Assembly: GCA_947253305.1 (NCBI GenBank)
Contig: CAMXYZ010000003.1
Span: forward strand, 1-31,610
Reading direction: 5' to 3'
Length of the DNA: 31,610 bases
DNA from: an uncultured Helcococcus sp.
GTDB taxonomy: Bacteria; Bacillota; Clostridia; Tissierellales; Peptoniphilaceae
Part shown: positions 7,447-15,760 of the stretch, one piece after another
How the letters are laid out: every line of letters starts with the position of its first letter
Position numbering within the stretch: position 1 is the stretch's first letter
Notes under the pieces: model-generated
What the model was told of the DNA's origin: nothing
Database searches by the model: none
Seen by the model: the letters and a program-made list of their open reading frames with translations, nothing else
Position numbers and translations under genes: made by a program

Positions 7447-9162
7447 ATGGATACAAATATTCAATATACGCAGAAAAGATACGATGAATTGTCAAAAATA
7501 GATTATAGGAATAATATTATTAAATTATCTGCTTGGAAGAATGATAAAGCTATAATTCAAGTTCCAATAATTACAAAAGATACAAATTTAAATAATATAA
7601 AAGTTGATATATCAGATTTGAAAAGTGAAAATTCGACCATATCTAAAACTAATGTAGATGCCTATTTTATAAAACCTAATAAAGCTTATAATGGGGAATT
7701 TATAGGATTTGGAGGAAAGACCGGACCTATTCCAAAAGACACAGGAATAAATCGAAGTGAAGTATCTGATATTATATTAAATCTTGAACCAATATCGATA
7801 AATAAAGGCAAGTTAAGAGCGCTATGGCTTGAGTTTAATATTCCAGCAGAAGCTAATAAGGGAGTCTATAATGCTCAAATTAAGATTATTTCAGATGAAT
7901 TATTAGAAGTGGTGGAATTTAATTTTGAAATAAAAGTATTTGATATAATACTTCCTGACTCTAAAGACTTTAAAAGGTATTTTGATATAGAACTCTGGCA
8001 GTATCCATATTCTTCAGCCGAATATTATGATGTAGAAGCATTTTCAAAAGAACATTTTGAGATACTTAAACCTTTGATGAACAAATATAAAAAAATAGGG
8101 GGAAGTGCTATAACTACGACAATTTCAGAAGATGCTTGGGGAGGGCAGACATATAGTAAAAATGAAATTCATTATCCTTCAATGATTAAGTGGAAAAAAA
8201 CGAAAGATGGATTTAAATATGATTATACTGATTTTGATAAGTGGATTGAATTTAATAAAGGACTGGATATAGCCGATAAAATTATAATTTATAGTATATA
8301 TCCTTGGCATTCTTCTTTCACATATTGGGAAGATGAAGAATTAGTCTATGAAAAATTTGAAGTATCAAGTGATAGATATAATAGAATTTGGAGTGATTTT
8401 CTATATGATTTAATGCATCATTTAGAAGAGAAAGATTGGCTTGATAATGCCTATATAGGTATTGATGAACAAGGATTATCTCACGAGGTATTTGACCTTA
8501 TCTATTCGATAAAAAATTCTAAAGGACAAAGCTTTAAGACTGCTGGAGCTATGGATGATTTAGTTGAAAAATATGATTTGGCGTTAAGAATGACAGATCT
8601 CAATGTTGGAGATACGGCGGCTGCAAAAAATCCAAAAGAATTTACAAGACTTGTAAAGGAGAGAAAAGATAAGGGGTATAGGACTACTCTTTATTCATGT
8701 ACGGGACATATACCAGGGAATTTCTCACTTTGCGAACCGGTAGAATCTTATTGGACAATAATTAATTCTTCGAGAGAAACGGATGGATTTTTAAGATGGG
8801 CTTATGATGCTTGGATAGAAAATCCTTTAGAAGATACTACTCATAATTCGTTTGAACCTGGAGATACTTTCTTGATTTATCCTGATTACAAAGATAGCCA
8901 ATCTTATAAAGTTCATAGTTCGATACGGCTTGAGAAGATGGCTGAAGCAATAAGAGATGTAAATAAGCTTAGACATATTAAAGATAAAGCTCCACAATTA
9001 AATAAAGATATTGAAAAGGCCTATGAAAAATTAAAAATTATTCCAGAACATCGATATAATTTGCTTAGTGATGATGAATTACAAGATTTAATATCAGAAA
9101 TGAGCGAGTTTAAGAAAGATATTGATAGGATTTCAGAAAAGTTTGAGAAGACTTTAAGATAA
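7447..9162 (+). CDS. GH123/DUF4091-like intracellular glycosidase
   Basis: 571 residues with no signal peptide. The N-terminal third is a beta-sandwich (to about residue 165). A TIM-barrel-like region follows from about 175 to 480, then a helical tail of about 80 residues. The barrel contains the adjacent acid pair D340-E341 in YIGIDEQG. Adjacent Asp-Glu is the catalytic arrangement of GH123 beta-N-acetylgalactosaminidases (substrate-assisted, oxazoline intermediate). The acid pair and the overall layout point to the DUF4091/GH123 group. It would act in the cytoplasm on imported GalNAc-containing oligosaccharides. The ATG follows GGAG. A different DUF4091 specificity is possible. Confidence 0.68.
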   Translation: MDTNIQYTQKRYDELSKIDYRNNIIKLSAWKNDKAIIQVPIITKDTNLNNIKVDISDLKSENSTISKTNVDAYFIKPNKAYNGEFIGFGGKTGPIPKDTGINRSEVSDIILNLEPISINKGKLRALWLEFNIPAEANKGVYNAQIKIISDELLEVVEFNFEIKVFDIILPDSKDFKRYFDIELWQYPYSSAEYYDVEAFSKEHFEILKPLMNKYKKIGGSAITTTISEDAWGGQTYSKNEIHYPSMIKWKKTKDGFKYDYTDFDKWIEFNKGLDIADKIIIYSIYPWHSSFTYWEDEELVYEKFEVSSDRYNRIWSDFLYDLMHHLEEKDWLDNAYIGIDEQGLSHEVFDLIYSIKNSKGQSFKTAGAMDDLVEKYDLALRMTDLNVGDTAAAKNPKEFTRLVKERKDKGYRTTLYSCTGHIPGNFSLCEPVESYWTIINSSRETDGFLRWAYDAWIENPLEDTTHNSFEPGDTFLIYPDYKDSQSYKVHSSIRLEKMAEAIRDVNKLRHIKDKAPQLNKDIEKAYEKLKIIPEHRYNLLSDDELQDLISEMSEFKKDIDRISEKFEKTLR

Positions 9163-9197
9163 TTTATTATTTAAAATAAAAAATCAGAGATACTTTT

Positions 9198-9244
9198 TGA
9201 CCTGAACCCCAAAATCCGGAATACGCATGGAGGGATTCAGGTCA
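9198..9244. terminator. Bidirectional terminator hairpin
   Basis: Stem TGACCTGAA / TTCAGGTCA extended by CCC/GGG, with a 22-base loop. It is flanked by TACTTTT on one side and ATTTTGTATTTC on the other, between convergent genes. Confidence 0.7.
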
Positions 9245-9268
9245 TTTTGTATTTCTTATTTTTCATTT

Positions 9269-10873
9269 TTATTGATAAATTGTTGTGTATTGATTTGCGA
9301 CATTTAATAGATGGTCTCTAATTCTTAATAGATAAGTATATAGTTTGTCGTACATAATACCTGCTTGAGGTGATGCGACTTCTTTTCTTAATCTAATTAG
9401 AGAATTTTCTCTATTTATTTCAGCTAGGTCTCTTATCTTAATAGCAGAGATTCTAATCTTTTGCATATCAAATTCTCCATCTGCTAATATTTTCTCAACT
9501 TCTAAGAACATTTCTTGTAATTCTTTCGCAATCTTTAAGATTTCTAATCTTGCTTCATTTGTGAATTTAACATTTTGCATTACTTTTTGATTAGCTAAAC
9601 TATTTATACTATATGAATAATCTCCCAATCTTTCGATATTAGATGAAATTCTAATGAAGTATGATAGCTGTTTGTATTGAGCTTTATTAAGTTGATTACC
9701 CAAGGTTTTAATTGATATCTTACTTATTTCTTTATTCAAGAAGTCTACAATTTCCTCGTTGTATTCAATGTCTGCAGATAATTCTTCATTGAAATCTACT
9801 ACATTTCTAATTGCTAAGTCTAAATTTTCTTTAGTATATTCAAACATTCTAAGAGTTTCTTTTTTAACCCCGGCTATCGTAGTAATTGTATCGTGATATC
9901 CCATTGGATTTAGATATATCAATTCTTTTTCTTGATCCATCTTATCTTCACCTCGAACTATCAATTTAGATAGAGATACGAGTTGAGATGTGAATGGTAG
10001 CAATACTACGGTTGTAGAGATATTAAAGAATACATGTAAAAACGCTATTTGTCTACCTATATCATCAGTCCAGGATTCAATCCATGGAACTATTGGTGCA
10101 AATAATGATACTGCAGAGAATATAATTGTACCAATTACATTGAATGCTACATGGACAATGGCTACTCTTTTTGCATTTTTACTTCCACCTAGACTTGATA
10201 GGAAAGATGTAATACATGTACCTATATTTGATCCGAGTATTAGATAAAATGCTGAAGCAAATGATAATAATCCTGTATTTGCTAAAGTGATTAATACCCC
10301 TGTTGTTGCAGAAGATGATTGTACTATAGCTGTAAATAATGCTCCTATAAAAACACCTAAGAAAGGATTAGTAGCACTCGCCAAAACATTTGCAAATGAA
10401 GGATGAGATGCTAGTGGTTTAACGGCGTTACCCATTATTTCCATACCGATGAATAATGTCCCAAAGCCAAACAAGATTTGACCAAGATACTTATATCTTC
10501 TCTTATTTACAAAAAGTAATAGTATAACACCGATGAAAGCGATAATTGATGCTAAAATATTTATGTTTAGTGATAGCAATAGACCGGTTACGGTTGTACC
10601 GATATTTGCCCCCATTATTATGTTAACGGCTTGTGACAAAGTTAGTATTTTAGAGTTCACGAAGCCTACAGCCATAACTGTTGTAGCTGATGATGATTGT
10701 GCTATTGCCGTAACTAATGCACCGACAAGAACACCTATGTATTTATTACTGGTGATTTTTTCAAGAATAGTTTGCAATTTATTGCCTGCAATCAATTCGA
10801 GTCCTTTGCCCATTTCATGCATACCGTAAATGAAAAGAGCAAAACCACCTAGCAAAATAGGAATATAATGCAT
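9269..10873 (-). CDS. Na/Pi cotransporter family protein with PhoU-like tail
   Basis: 534 residues. The N-terminal 300 or so residues hold two inverted Na/Pi-cotransporter repeats, each with the signature QSSSATT (AIAQSSSATTVMAVGF and AIVQSSSATTGVLITL) and a G(A/S)NIGT motif. The C-terminal 200 residues are a helical PhoU-like cytoplasmic domain. It is the NptA/YjbB type of sodium-phosphate symporter or exporter. The frame extends to 10885, but that ATG is part of ATGGAGGAA, which is the ribosome site for the ATG at 10873 (MHYIPILLGG), so 10873 is the start. It is transcribed alone. Confidence 0.9.
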   Translation of the reverse strand: MHYIPILLGGFALFIYGMHEMGKGLELIAGNKLQTILEKITSNKYIGVLVGALVTAIAQSSSATTVMAVGFVNSKILTLSQAVNIIMGANIGTTVTGLLLSLNINILASIIAFIGVILLLFVNKRRYKYLGQILFGFGTLFIGMEIMGNAVKPLASHPSFANVLASATNPFLGVFIGALFTAIVQSSSATTGVLITLANTGLLSFASAFYLILGSNIGTCITSFLSSLGGSKNAKRVAIVHVAFNVIGTIIFSAVSLFAPIVPWIESWTDDIGRQIAFLHVFFNISTTVVLLPFTSQLVSLSKLIVRGEDKMDQEKELIYLNPMGYHDTITTIAGVKKETLRMFEYTKENLDLAIRNVVDFNEELSADIEYNEEIVDFLNKEISKISIKTLGNQLNKAQYKQLSYFIRISSNIERLGDYSYSINSLANQKVMQNVKFTNEARLEILKIAKELQEMFLEVEKILADGEFDMQKIRISAIKIRDLAEINRENSLIRLRKEVASPQAGIMYDKLYTYLLRIRDHLLNVANQYTTIYQ

Positions 10874-10996
10874 AATTTCCTCCATAAATTTCTTTAGTTT
10901 GATTATATCATAAAGTGAAAGATATTATTGAAAATAATATACATAGATTTTAAAATATTAGTAAGGTAAATTTAACATTGGAATTATACATAAGAT

Positions 10997-11011
10997 TTAT
11001 AATTATAGTAA
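10997..11011. promoter_or_regulatory. Candidate PerR box upstream of ahpC
   Basis: TTATAATTATAGTAA matches the PerR operator TTATAATnATTATAA at 12 of 14 defined bases and ends 10 bases before the -35 of the ahpC promoter. The DNA is very AT-rich, so chance matches are a concern; the location is the main support. Confidence 0.42.
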
Positions 11012-11021
11012 GAGATATAAA

Positions 11022-11050
11022 TTGTTAATTTGAATATTTTTGGGTATAAT
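11022..11050 (+). promoter_or_regulatory. Promoter of ahpC-ahpF
   Basis: -35 TTGTTA (11022-11027), exactly 17 bases, -10 TATAAT (11045-11050). The leader is about 65 bases and contains GGGAGG before the ahpC start. Confidence 0.7.
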
Positions 11051-11121
11051 GTAATTTAGGAATAAAATCCTAATATTAAGAAAAAAAGAATAAATAATTA
11101 ATAAAAAGGGAGGATTTAATT

Positions 11122-11685
11122 ATGTCATTACTAGGAAAAAAAGTAAATGATTTTAATGTAAAAGCATATCACAACGATGAATTTATTGATGTGTCAGGAA
11201 AGGATTTAGATGGAAGATGGTCAGTGTTATTCTTCTATCCAGCAGACTTCTCATTTGTTTGCCCAACAGAATTAGAAGATTTAGCAAATCAATATGATGA
11301 ATTCAAGAAATTAGACTGTGAAATATTCTCAGTTTCTACAGATACTCATTTCGTGCACAAAGCATGGCATGACGAATCTGAAAAAATTGCTAAGATCCAA
11401 TATCCAATGCTTGCAGACCCAACACATGCACTATCAAAAGATTTAGAATGTTTAACAGAAGAAGATGGATTATCAGAAAGAGCAACATTCATTATCAATC
11501 CAGATAGAGAAGTTGTAGCTTACGAAATCAGTGCGGGAGCAGTTGGACGTAATGCAGAAGAATTGTTAAGAAAAGTTAAGGCATTACAATTCGTTAGAGA
11601 AAATGGTGATGAAGTTTGTCCAGCAAACTGGAAACCAGGTGCAGAAACATTAAAACCTTCATTAGACTTAGTTGGTAAACTATAA
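11122..11685 (+). CDS. ahpC: Alkyl hydroperoxide reductase C (2-Cys peroxiredoxin)
   Basis: 187 residues, the full length of the AhpC class. The peroxidatic cysteine is C47 in FSFVCPTELEDL and the resolving cysteine is C166 in DEVCPANWKPG, with the conserved FYPADF upstream of C47. It reduces hydrogen peroxide and organic hydroperoxides in the cytoplasm and is recycled by the AhpF encoded next. The ATG follows GGGAGG at eight bases. The stop overlaps the next start as TAATG, so the two genes are translationally coupled. The upstream promoter and possible PerR site fit peroxide induction. Confidence 0.97.
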   Translation: MSLLGKKVNDFNVKAYHNDEFIDVSGKDLDGRWSVLFFYPADFSFVCPTELEDLANQYDEFKKLDCEIFSVSTDTHFVHKAWHDESEKIAKIQYPMLADPTHALSKDLECLTEEDGLSERATFIINPDREVVAYEISAGAVGRNAEELLRKVKALQFVRENGDEVCPANWKPGAETLKPSLDLVGKL

Positions 11686-13370
11686 TGAATAGAAATTTAT
11701 ATGATGCTATAGTAGTTGGAGGTGGACCTGCTGGTCTTACCTCCGCTATTTATTTAGCGAGAGCTCAATATAGAGTTTTAGTAGTTGAAAAAGAAAACTT
11801 TGGTGGACAAATAAGGATTACAAATGAAGTTGTAAACTATCCAGGAGTGTATAATACTGATGGACAAAGCTTGACAGATACTATGAGAAGACAAGCTGAA
11901 GCTTTCGGAGCAGAATTCATGGTTGCCAAAGTTAATGAATTAGATTTAGAAGGTGATGTAAAGAAGGTTCATACTGATAGAGGTACATTAGAAACTTATT
12001 CAATCGTACTTTCAATGGGTGCAAATCCTAGAAAAATTGGATTCGAAGGTGAAGAAGAATTCCAGGGTAGAGGTGTTGCATATTGTGCTACATGTGATGG
12101 TGAATTCTTTACAGGAAAAGATGTTATCGTAATAGGTGGTGGATTTGCTGCGAGTGAAGAATCAGTATTCTTAACAAAGTATGCAAATCATGTAACTATA
12201 TTTGTTCGTGGAGAAGACTTTACATGTGCTAAGTCTGCAGCAGAACCAGCAAAGAATCATGAGAAAATCACAGTTCACTATAATTCAGAAGTTGTAAAAG
12301 TGTCTGGGGATAATGCTATAACAGAAGCGGTTATTAAAAATAGAATAACAGGTGAAGAAATAACATTTAGATCATCCAATGGAGAAAACTTTGGAGTATT
12401 CGTATTAGCTGGTTATATTCCAAATACTGAATTAGTTAAAGGTAAGATTGACTTAGACCAAAGCGGCTATATCAAAACATATGATGGTCAAAAAACTTCA
12501 GTTGAGGGAGTTTTTGCAGCGGGGGATTTATGTATTAAAGATTTAAGACAAGTTGCTACAGCTGTATCAGATGGTGCGATAGCGGCAACTCAAGCTGAAA
12601 AACATATTCATTCAATACATGAAAAAACGGGGGTAATTCCAGAAATTCCAAGCGAAGTATTAGAACAAGCTAAAAAGACTAAAGCAAAATACATTACTAA
12701 ATCAGAAGAAAAATCTGAAAATGTTGAAGCTAAGAAACAAGAATCTAGTTCTTCAGGATTAGATCCAGAAATTGTTGAACAATTAGAATCTGTATTTTCA
12801 AGATTCACAAAAGATATTACACTTAAAGTATATAAAAATGATAATCCTGCCTCAGAAGAATTGTCATCAATGATGCAAGAAATGGCTAAATTAAGTGATA
12901 AAATTAGTTTTGAAGAATATGATAGGACAGAAGCTACATCAGAAGTGGAATTATCAGAAAGACCAGTTGTTAAAGTGTTTGATGAAGACTATAGTCCAAT
13001 AGCATTCCACGGAGTGCCAGGGGGACATGAATTCCAATCATTCGTACTGGGACTATATAATATGGCAAGTGATGGACAACAAATTCCAGAAGAACAAATT
13101 AATCAAATTAAAGAATTAGATGCTACAAAGATAAATATTGTCGTATCATTATCATGTACACAATGTCCTGATTTGGTAGTAGCAGCTCAAAGATTAGCTA
13201 CATTGAGTGATAATATTACTGTTGATGTATATGATATTAATCATTTTGAAACTATTAAGAATGAATATGATATTATGTCAGTACCATGTATAATATTTAA
13301 TGATGGTAAGAAAGTAGCTTTCGGAAAGAAAGATATCGCTCAATTAATTGAATTAATTAAAGAAGTTTAG
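11685..13370 (+). CDS. ahpF: AhpF-like reductase with permuted domain order
   Basis: 561 residues. Residues 1-310 are a thioredoxin-reductase module: FAD motif VGGGPAGLTSAIYLARA, active disulfide C134/C137 in YCATCDGE, NAD(P) motif VIGGGFAASEES, and the C-terminal FAD motif VFAAGDLC. After a charged linker (about 320-365) the last 195 residues are two thioredoxin folds like the N-terminal domain of classical AhpF. The first includes GVPGGHEFQSFVLGL and the second the redox pair C491/C494 in SLSCTQCPDLV. In classical AhpF this double fold is at the N-terminus; here it is C-terminal. The location after ahpC and the intact cysteine pairs make it the AhpC reductase. The start is shared with the ahpC stop. 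Confidence 0.9.
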   Translation: MNRNLYDAIVVGGGPAGLTSAIYLARAQYRVLVVEKENFGGQIRITNEVVNYPGVYNTDGQSLTDTMRRQAEAFGAEFMVAKVNELDLEGDVKKVHTDRGTLETYSIVLSMGANPRKIGFEGEEEFQGRGVAYCATCDGEFFTGKDVIVIGGGFAASEESVFLTKYANHVTIFVRGEDFTCAKSAAEPAKNHEKITVHYNSEVVKVSGDNAITEAVIKNRITGEEITFRSSNGENFGVFVLAGYIPNTELVKGKIDLDQSGYIKTYDGQKTSVEGVFAAGDLCIKDLRQVATAVSDGAIAATQAEKHIHSIHEKTGVIPEIPSEVLEQAKKTKAKYITKSEEKSENVEAKKQESSSSGLDPEIVEQLESVFSRFTKDITLKVYKNDNPASEELSSMMQEMAKLSDKISFEEYDRTEATSEVELSERPVVKVFDEDYSPIAFHGVPGGHEFQSFVLGLYNMASDGQQIPEEQINQIKELDATKINIVVSLSCTQCPDLVVAAQRLATLSDNITVDVYDINHFETIKNEYDIMSVPCIIFNDGKKVAFGKKDIAQLIELIKEV

Positions 13371-13375
13371 AATAT

Positions 13376-13410
13376 AAAATCTGCTCGTAGTTTTACTACT
13401 TGCAGATTTT
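13376..13410 (+). terminator. Rho-independent terminator after ahpF
   Basis: Stem AAAATCTGC / GCAGATTTT with inner GTAG / CTAC, followed by a T tract. It begins six bases after the ahpF stop. Confidence 0.85.
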
Positions 13411-13438
13411 TGTTTAGACTATATTTTTATGTTAAAAT
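13410..13438 (+). promoter_or_regulatory. Probable promoter of the ttcA-like gene
   Basis: -35 TTGTTT (13410-13415), 17-base spacer, TG-preceded -10 TAAAAT (13433-13438). The segment is bracketed by the inverted repeat GTTTAGA (13412-13418) and TCTAAAC (13444-13450). Confidence 0.4.
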
Positions 13439-13468
13439 ATATATCTAAACAATATAAATGGGGTTAAT

Positions 13469-14311
13469 ATGAGTGATAAAGAATATTTAAAAGATGCAAT
13501 TGATATAAAAGAGATTGAAAGATCTATACAAAAAAAATATAAGATAGAAACTTTTTCAAAAATGTTAAAGGCTCTAGACAAGTATGATTTAATTCAAGAA
13601 GGAGACAGGATAGCTATTGGAATAAGTGGTGGGAAAGATTCTCTATTACTTTCAAAGATGCTACAACAATTACAGAAATTTTCAAAGATTAAATTTGAGT
13701 TAGAATTTATATCTATGGATCCAGGTTTTAGGCCAGAAGATAGAAAAAGACTAGAAGAAACTTGTGAATACCTAGATATACCAGTGAAGTTATTTGAAAC
13801 AGAAATCTTTGATATTGTTAGTGATGTAGCTAAAGATTCACCATGTTACCTTTGTGCGAGAATGAGGAGAGGAAGTCTATACTCAAAAGCACAAGAATTA
13901 AATTGTAATAAGCTTGCTCTCGGTCATCATTTTGATGATGTAATCGAAACGATTATTATGAATATGTTCTGGGCGGGATCTTATAGAAGCATGATGCCTA
14001 AGTTAAAAAGCCAAAACTTTGAAAATCTAGAATTAATTCGTCCAATGTATCTTATAGAAGAGAAAGATATAATAAGATGGATGAATAATACTGGAATTAT
14101 ACCGATGGATGAATCCTGTCCAATAGTAGAAAAGAAAAATGACAGCATAAGACAAGCTACAAAAGAATTGATAGAAAAATTAAATAATGAAATACCAAAT
14201 TTAAAGAAAAATATTCTTAATTCATCCGAAAATGTAGCTCTAGAAGCGATTATAGGATATGTCAAAGATGGAAAGAAACACTCATTTTTAGATGAGTATG
14301 AAGAAGAATAA
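13469..14311 (+). CDS. ttcA: TtcA-family tRNA thiolation ATPase
   Basis: 280 residues. The PP-loop SGGKDSLLL (near residue 53) binds ATP for adenylation of the target base. The Fe-S/sulfur-carrying cysteines are C126 and C129 in CYLCARMRRG plus C217 in DESCPIVE, matching the three-cysteine layout of E. coli TtcA. LALGHHFDDVIET is the other family signature. The expected reaction is 2-thiolation of cytidine 32 in some tRNAs; related PP-loop enzymes of anaerobes can have other tRNA targets. It is preceded by GGGG at normal distance from the ATG and appears to be a single-gene unit. Confidence 0.82.
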   Translation: MSDKEYLKDAIDIKEIERSIQKKYKIETFSKMLKALDKYDLIQEGDRIAIGISGGKDSLLLSKMLQQLQKFSKIKFELEFISMDPGFRPEDRKRLEETCEYLDIPVKLFETEIFDIVSDVAKDSPCYLCARMRRGSLYSKAQELNCNKLALGHHFDDVIETIIMNMFWAGSYRSMMPKLKSQNFENLELIRPMYLIEEKDIIRWMNNTGIIPMDESCPIVEKKNDSIRQATKELIEKLNNEIPNLKKNILNSSENVALEAIIGYVKDGKKHSFLDEYEEE

Positions 14312-14319
14312 GATTAAGA

Positions 14320-14352
14320 CAAACTATTGCAAGTGTTTGTGATAGTTTTTTT
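14320..14352 (+). terminator. Rho-independent terminator
   Basis: Stem AAACTAT / ATAGTTT followed by TTTTTATTT, directly after the ttcA-like gene. Confidence 0.7.
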
Positions 14353-14454
14353 ATTTATAATTTTCAAATTTTAAATAATCAAATAAATTAATTAAATAAT
14401 GTGGTAAAATCTAAATAATAGTAACAAGACTCTTTAGAAATTTAGGTGAAAATT

Positions 14455-14964
14455 ATGAGTGAGAAATATTTTCGAAATATATATGACGAAAACTTTTGGG
14501 TAGATTTTTATATTAATAATTCAATAAAATTGAATAATTTAACAGTGTTAGTACAAAAAGGTAATAAGTTTATTGATAGATTGTTTAATAGTGAAAACAA
14601 TCAAGATTTATTAATAATGAATTATGATATTAAAGATAAGGAAAATGAGACTATATCTTTTATTTCTTATAATATCTTAAAAAGAAATGTAATAGAAGAT
14701 ATACCAGATACAAATTCACTCAATAAAATATTAAAATTTGAAGAAAGATTATTAAAAAATATAAATTTAATTAAAACAACTTTACTTTGCGTATATGCAT
14801 CTGATGAAGAAAGTACAAGATTAGATGTGGAATTTGGAGATCCTATTTTACTAATAAAGACAAAATTTTACCAAAATTCAGAACTGATATTGTATAAAGA
14901 AGAATTTACAAATTTGGAAACTTTTATTTTTGAGGATAAATATAATGAAGGAATATCTTTATAA
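14455..14964 (+). CDS. UTRA-like ligand-binding protein lacking a DNA-binding domain
   Basis: 169 residues. No clear full-length family match comes to mind. The C-terminal 60 residues (after LLCVYASDEESTRLDVEFGD, then PILLIKTKFYQNSELILYKE) follow the end of a UTRA domain, the effector-binding half of HutC-type GntR regulators. There is no winged helix before it, and the 143 bases upstream, which hold a terminator, are too short to encode one. It would therefore be a stand-alone sensor. The ATG at 14455 follows AGGTGA; an in-frame GTG at 14446 lies inside that ribosome site. Its last 20 bases overlap the start of the full GntR regulator, so the two are translationally coupled. Confidence is moderate because UTRA sequences are diverse. 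Confidence 0.55.
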   Translation: MSEKYFRNIYDENFWVDFYINNSIKLNNLTVLVQKGNKFIDRLFNSENNQDLLIMNYDIKDKENETISFISYNILKRNVIEDIPDTNSLNKILKFEERLLKNINLIKTTLLCVYASDEESTRLDVEFGDPILLIKTKFYQNSELILYKEEFTNLETFIFEDKYNEGISL

Positions 14965-15658
14965 ACAAGTTCAAAATCATATAATAAAAAAAATAAATAC
15001 TTTAGAGTACAAACCAGGTACAAAAATACCATCAGAAAGGAAAATAGCAGAAAATTTAGGAGTTAGCAGAATGACTGTAAAGAATGCAATATCTAAATTG
15101 GTTGAAGATAAGATGCTATATAGAATACATGGAAGTGGTACTTTTGTAGCAAATATAAAAAATTCAAGAGGGAAAATGGTAGTATCAACATTCACTCCAG
15201 ATTCTTTTAATCTAAATATGTCTATCTTGGGGAAATATACGAATAATAAAGTCTTATCATTTAAGCTTATCTATTATAATGAAGAAGTTAATAAAATTTT
15301 CGCTCTAAAAGATGGTGTTTATGAATTGTGTAGGATTAGATATGTTGAATCTAGACCTGTAAGTTTAGAATATACATATTTCCCATTCAAGAAATTTATC
15401 GATGCTATAAGATATGATTTTACAGAATCGTCTCTTTACGAATATATGGAATATAAAGGTGGGAGACCCGTCAAATTTGATAAAACTACAGAAGTGGTAA
15501 TAGATGAAAAAGTTAACACGATTTTAAATAATGAGATAAATAAACCAGTTTTTATGACAATATATACTGGAAAGACAAATGATAATTTACTTGTAGAATA
15601 TACAATATCATATGTTAACATAGAAGATATAGAATTTAAATATATAAAAAATAAATAG
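14945..15658 (+). CDS. GntR/HutC-family transcription regulator
   Basis: 237 residues. The N-terminal winged helix has the GntR signature PGTKIPSERKIAENLGVSR followed by MTVKNAISKLVEDKMLYRIHGSGTFV. The C-terminal UTRA domain is complete (VYELCRIRYVESRPVSLEYTYFPF, SLYEYMEYKGG, and a final NLLVEYTISYVNIEDIEF). It probably represses the downstream PTS operon and is released by a phosphorylated sugar. E. coli FrlR, from the same HutC subfamily, controls fructoselysine use. The ATG at 14945 is eight bases after GAGGA; the upstream in-frame TTG at 14930 overlaps that site. It overlaps the UTRA-only gene by 20 bases. Confidence 0.9.
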   Translation: MKEYLYKQVQNHIIKKINTLEYKPGTKIPSERKIAENLGVSRMTVKNAISKLVEDKMLYRIHGSGTFVANIKNSRGKMVVSTFTPDSFNLNMSILGKYTNNKVLSFKLIYYNEEVNKIFALKDGVYELCRIRYVESRPVSLEYTYFPFKKFIDAIRYDFTESSLYEYMEYKGGRPVKFDKTTEVVIDEKVNTILNNEINKPVFMTIYTGKTNDNLLVEYTISYVNIEDIEFKYIKNK

Positions 15659-15678
15659 TGGTTTAATAATTGGTTTAT

Positions 15679-15716
15679 AAATAGAGGCAATCGAATGAAT
15701 ACGATTGCCTCTATTT
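15679..15716 (+). terminator. Strong hairpin terminator between regulator and PTS operon
   Basis: Perfect 15-bp stem AAATAGAGGCAATCG / CGATTGCCTCTATTT around an 8-base loop, followed by ATTTATTATG. It begins 20 bases after the GntR stop and leaves only 44 bases before the next start codon. Confidence 0.75.
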
Positions 15717-15760
15717 ATTTATTATGATATTCTTAAAATAAGTATAGATAGGAGATATAT

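Noticed and set aside
15695..15709. Second cre site in front of the PTS operon
   Set aside because: Two mismatches at defined positions, and the sequence lies within the terminator hairpin.
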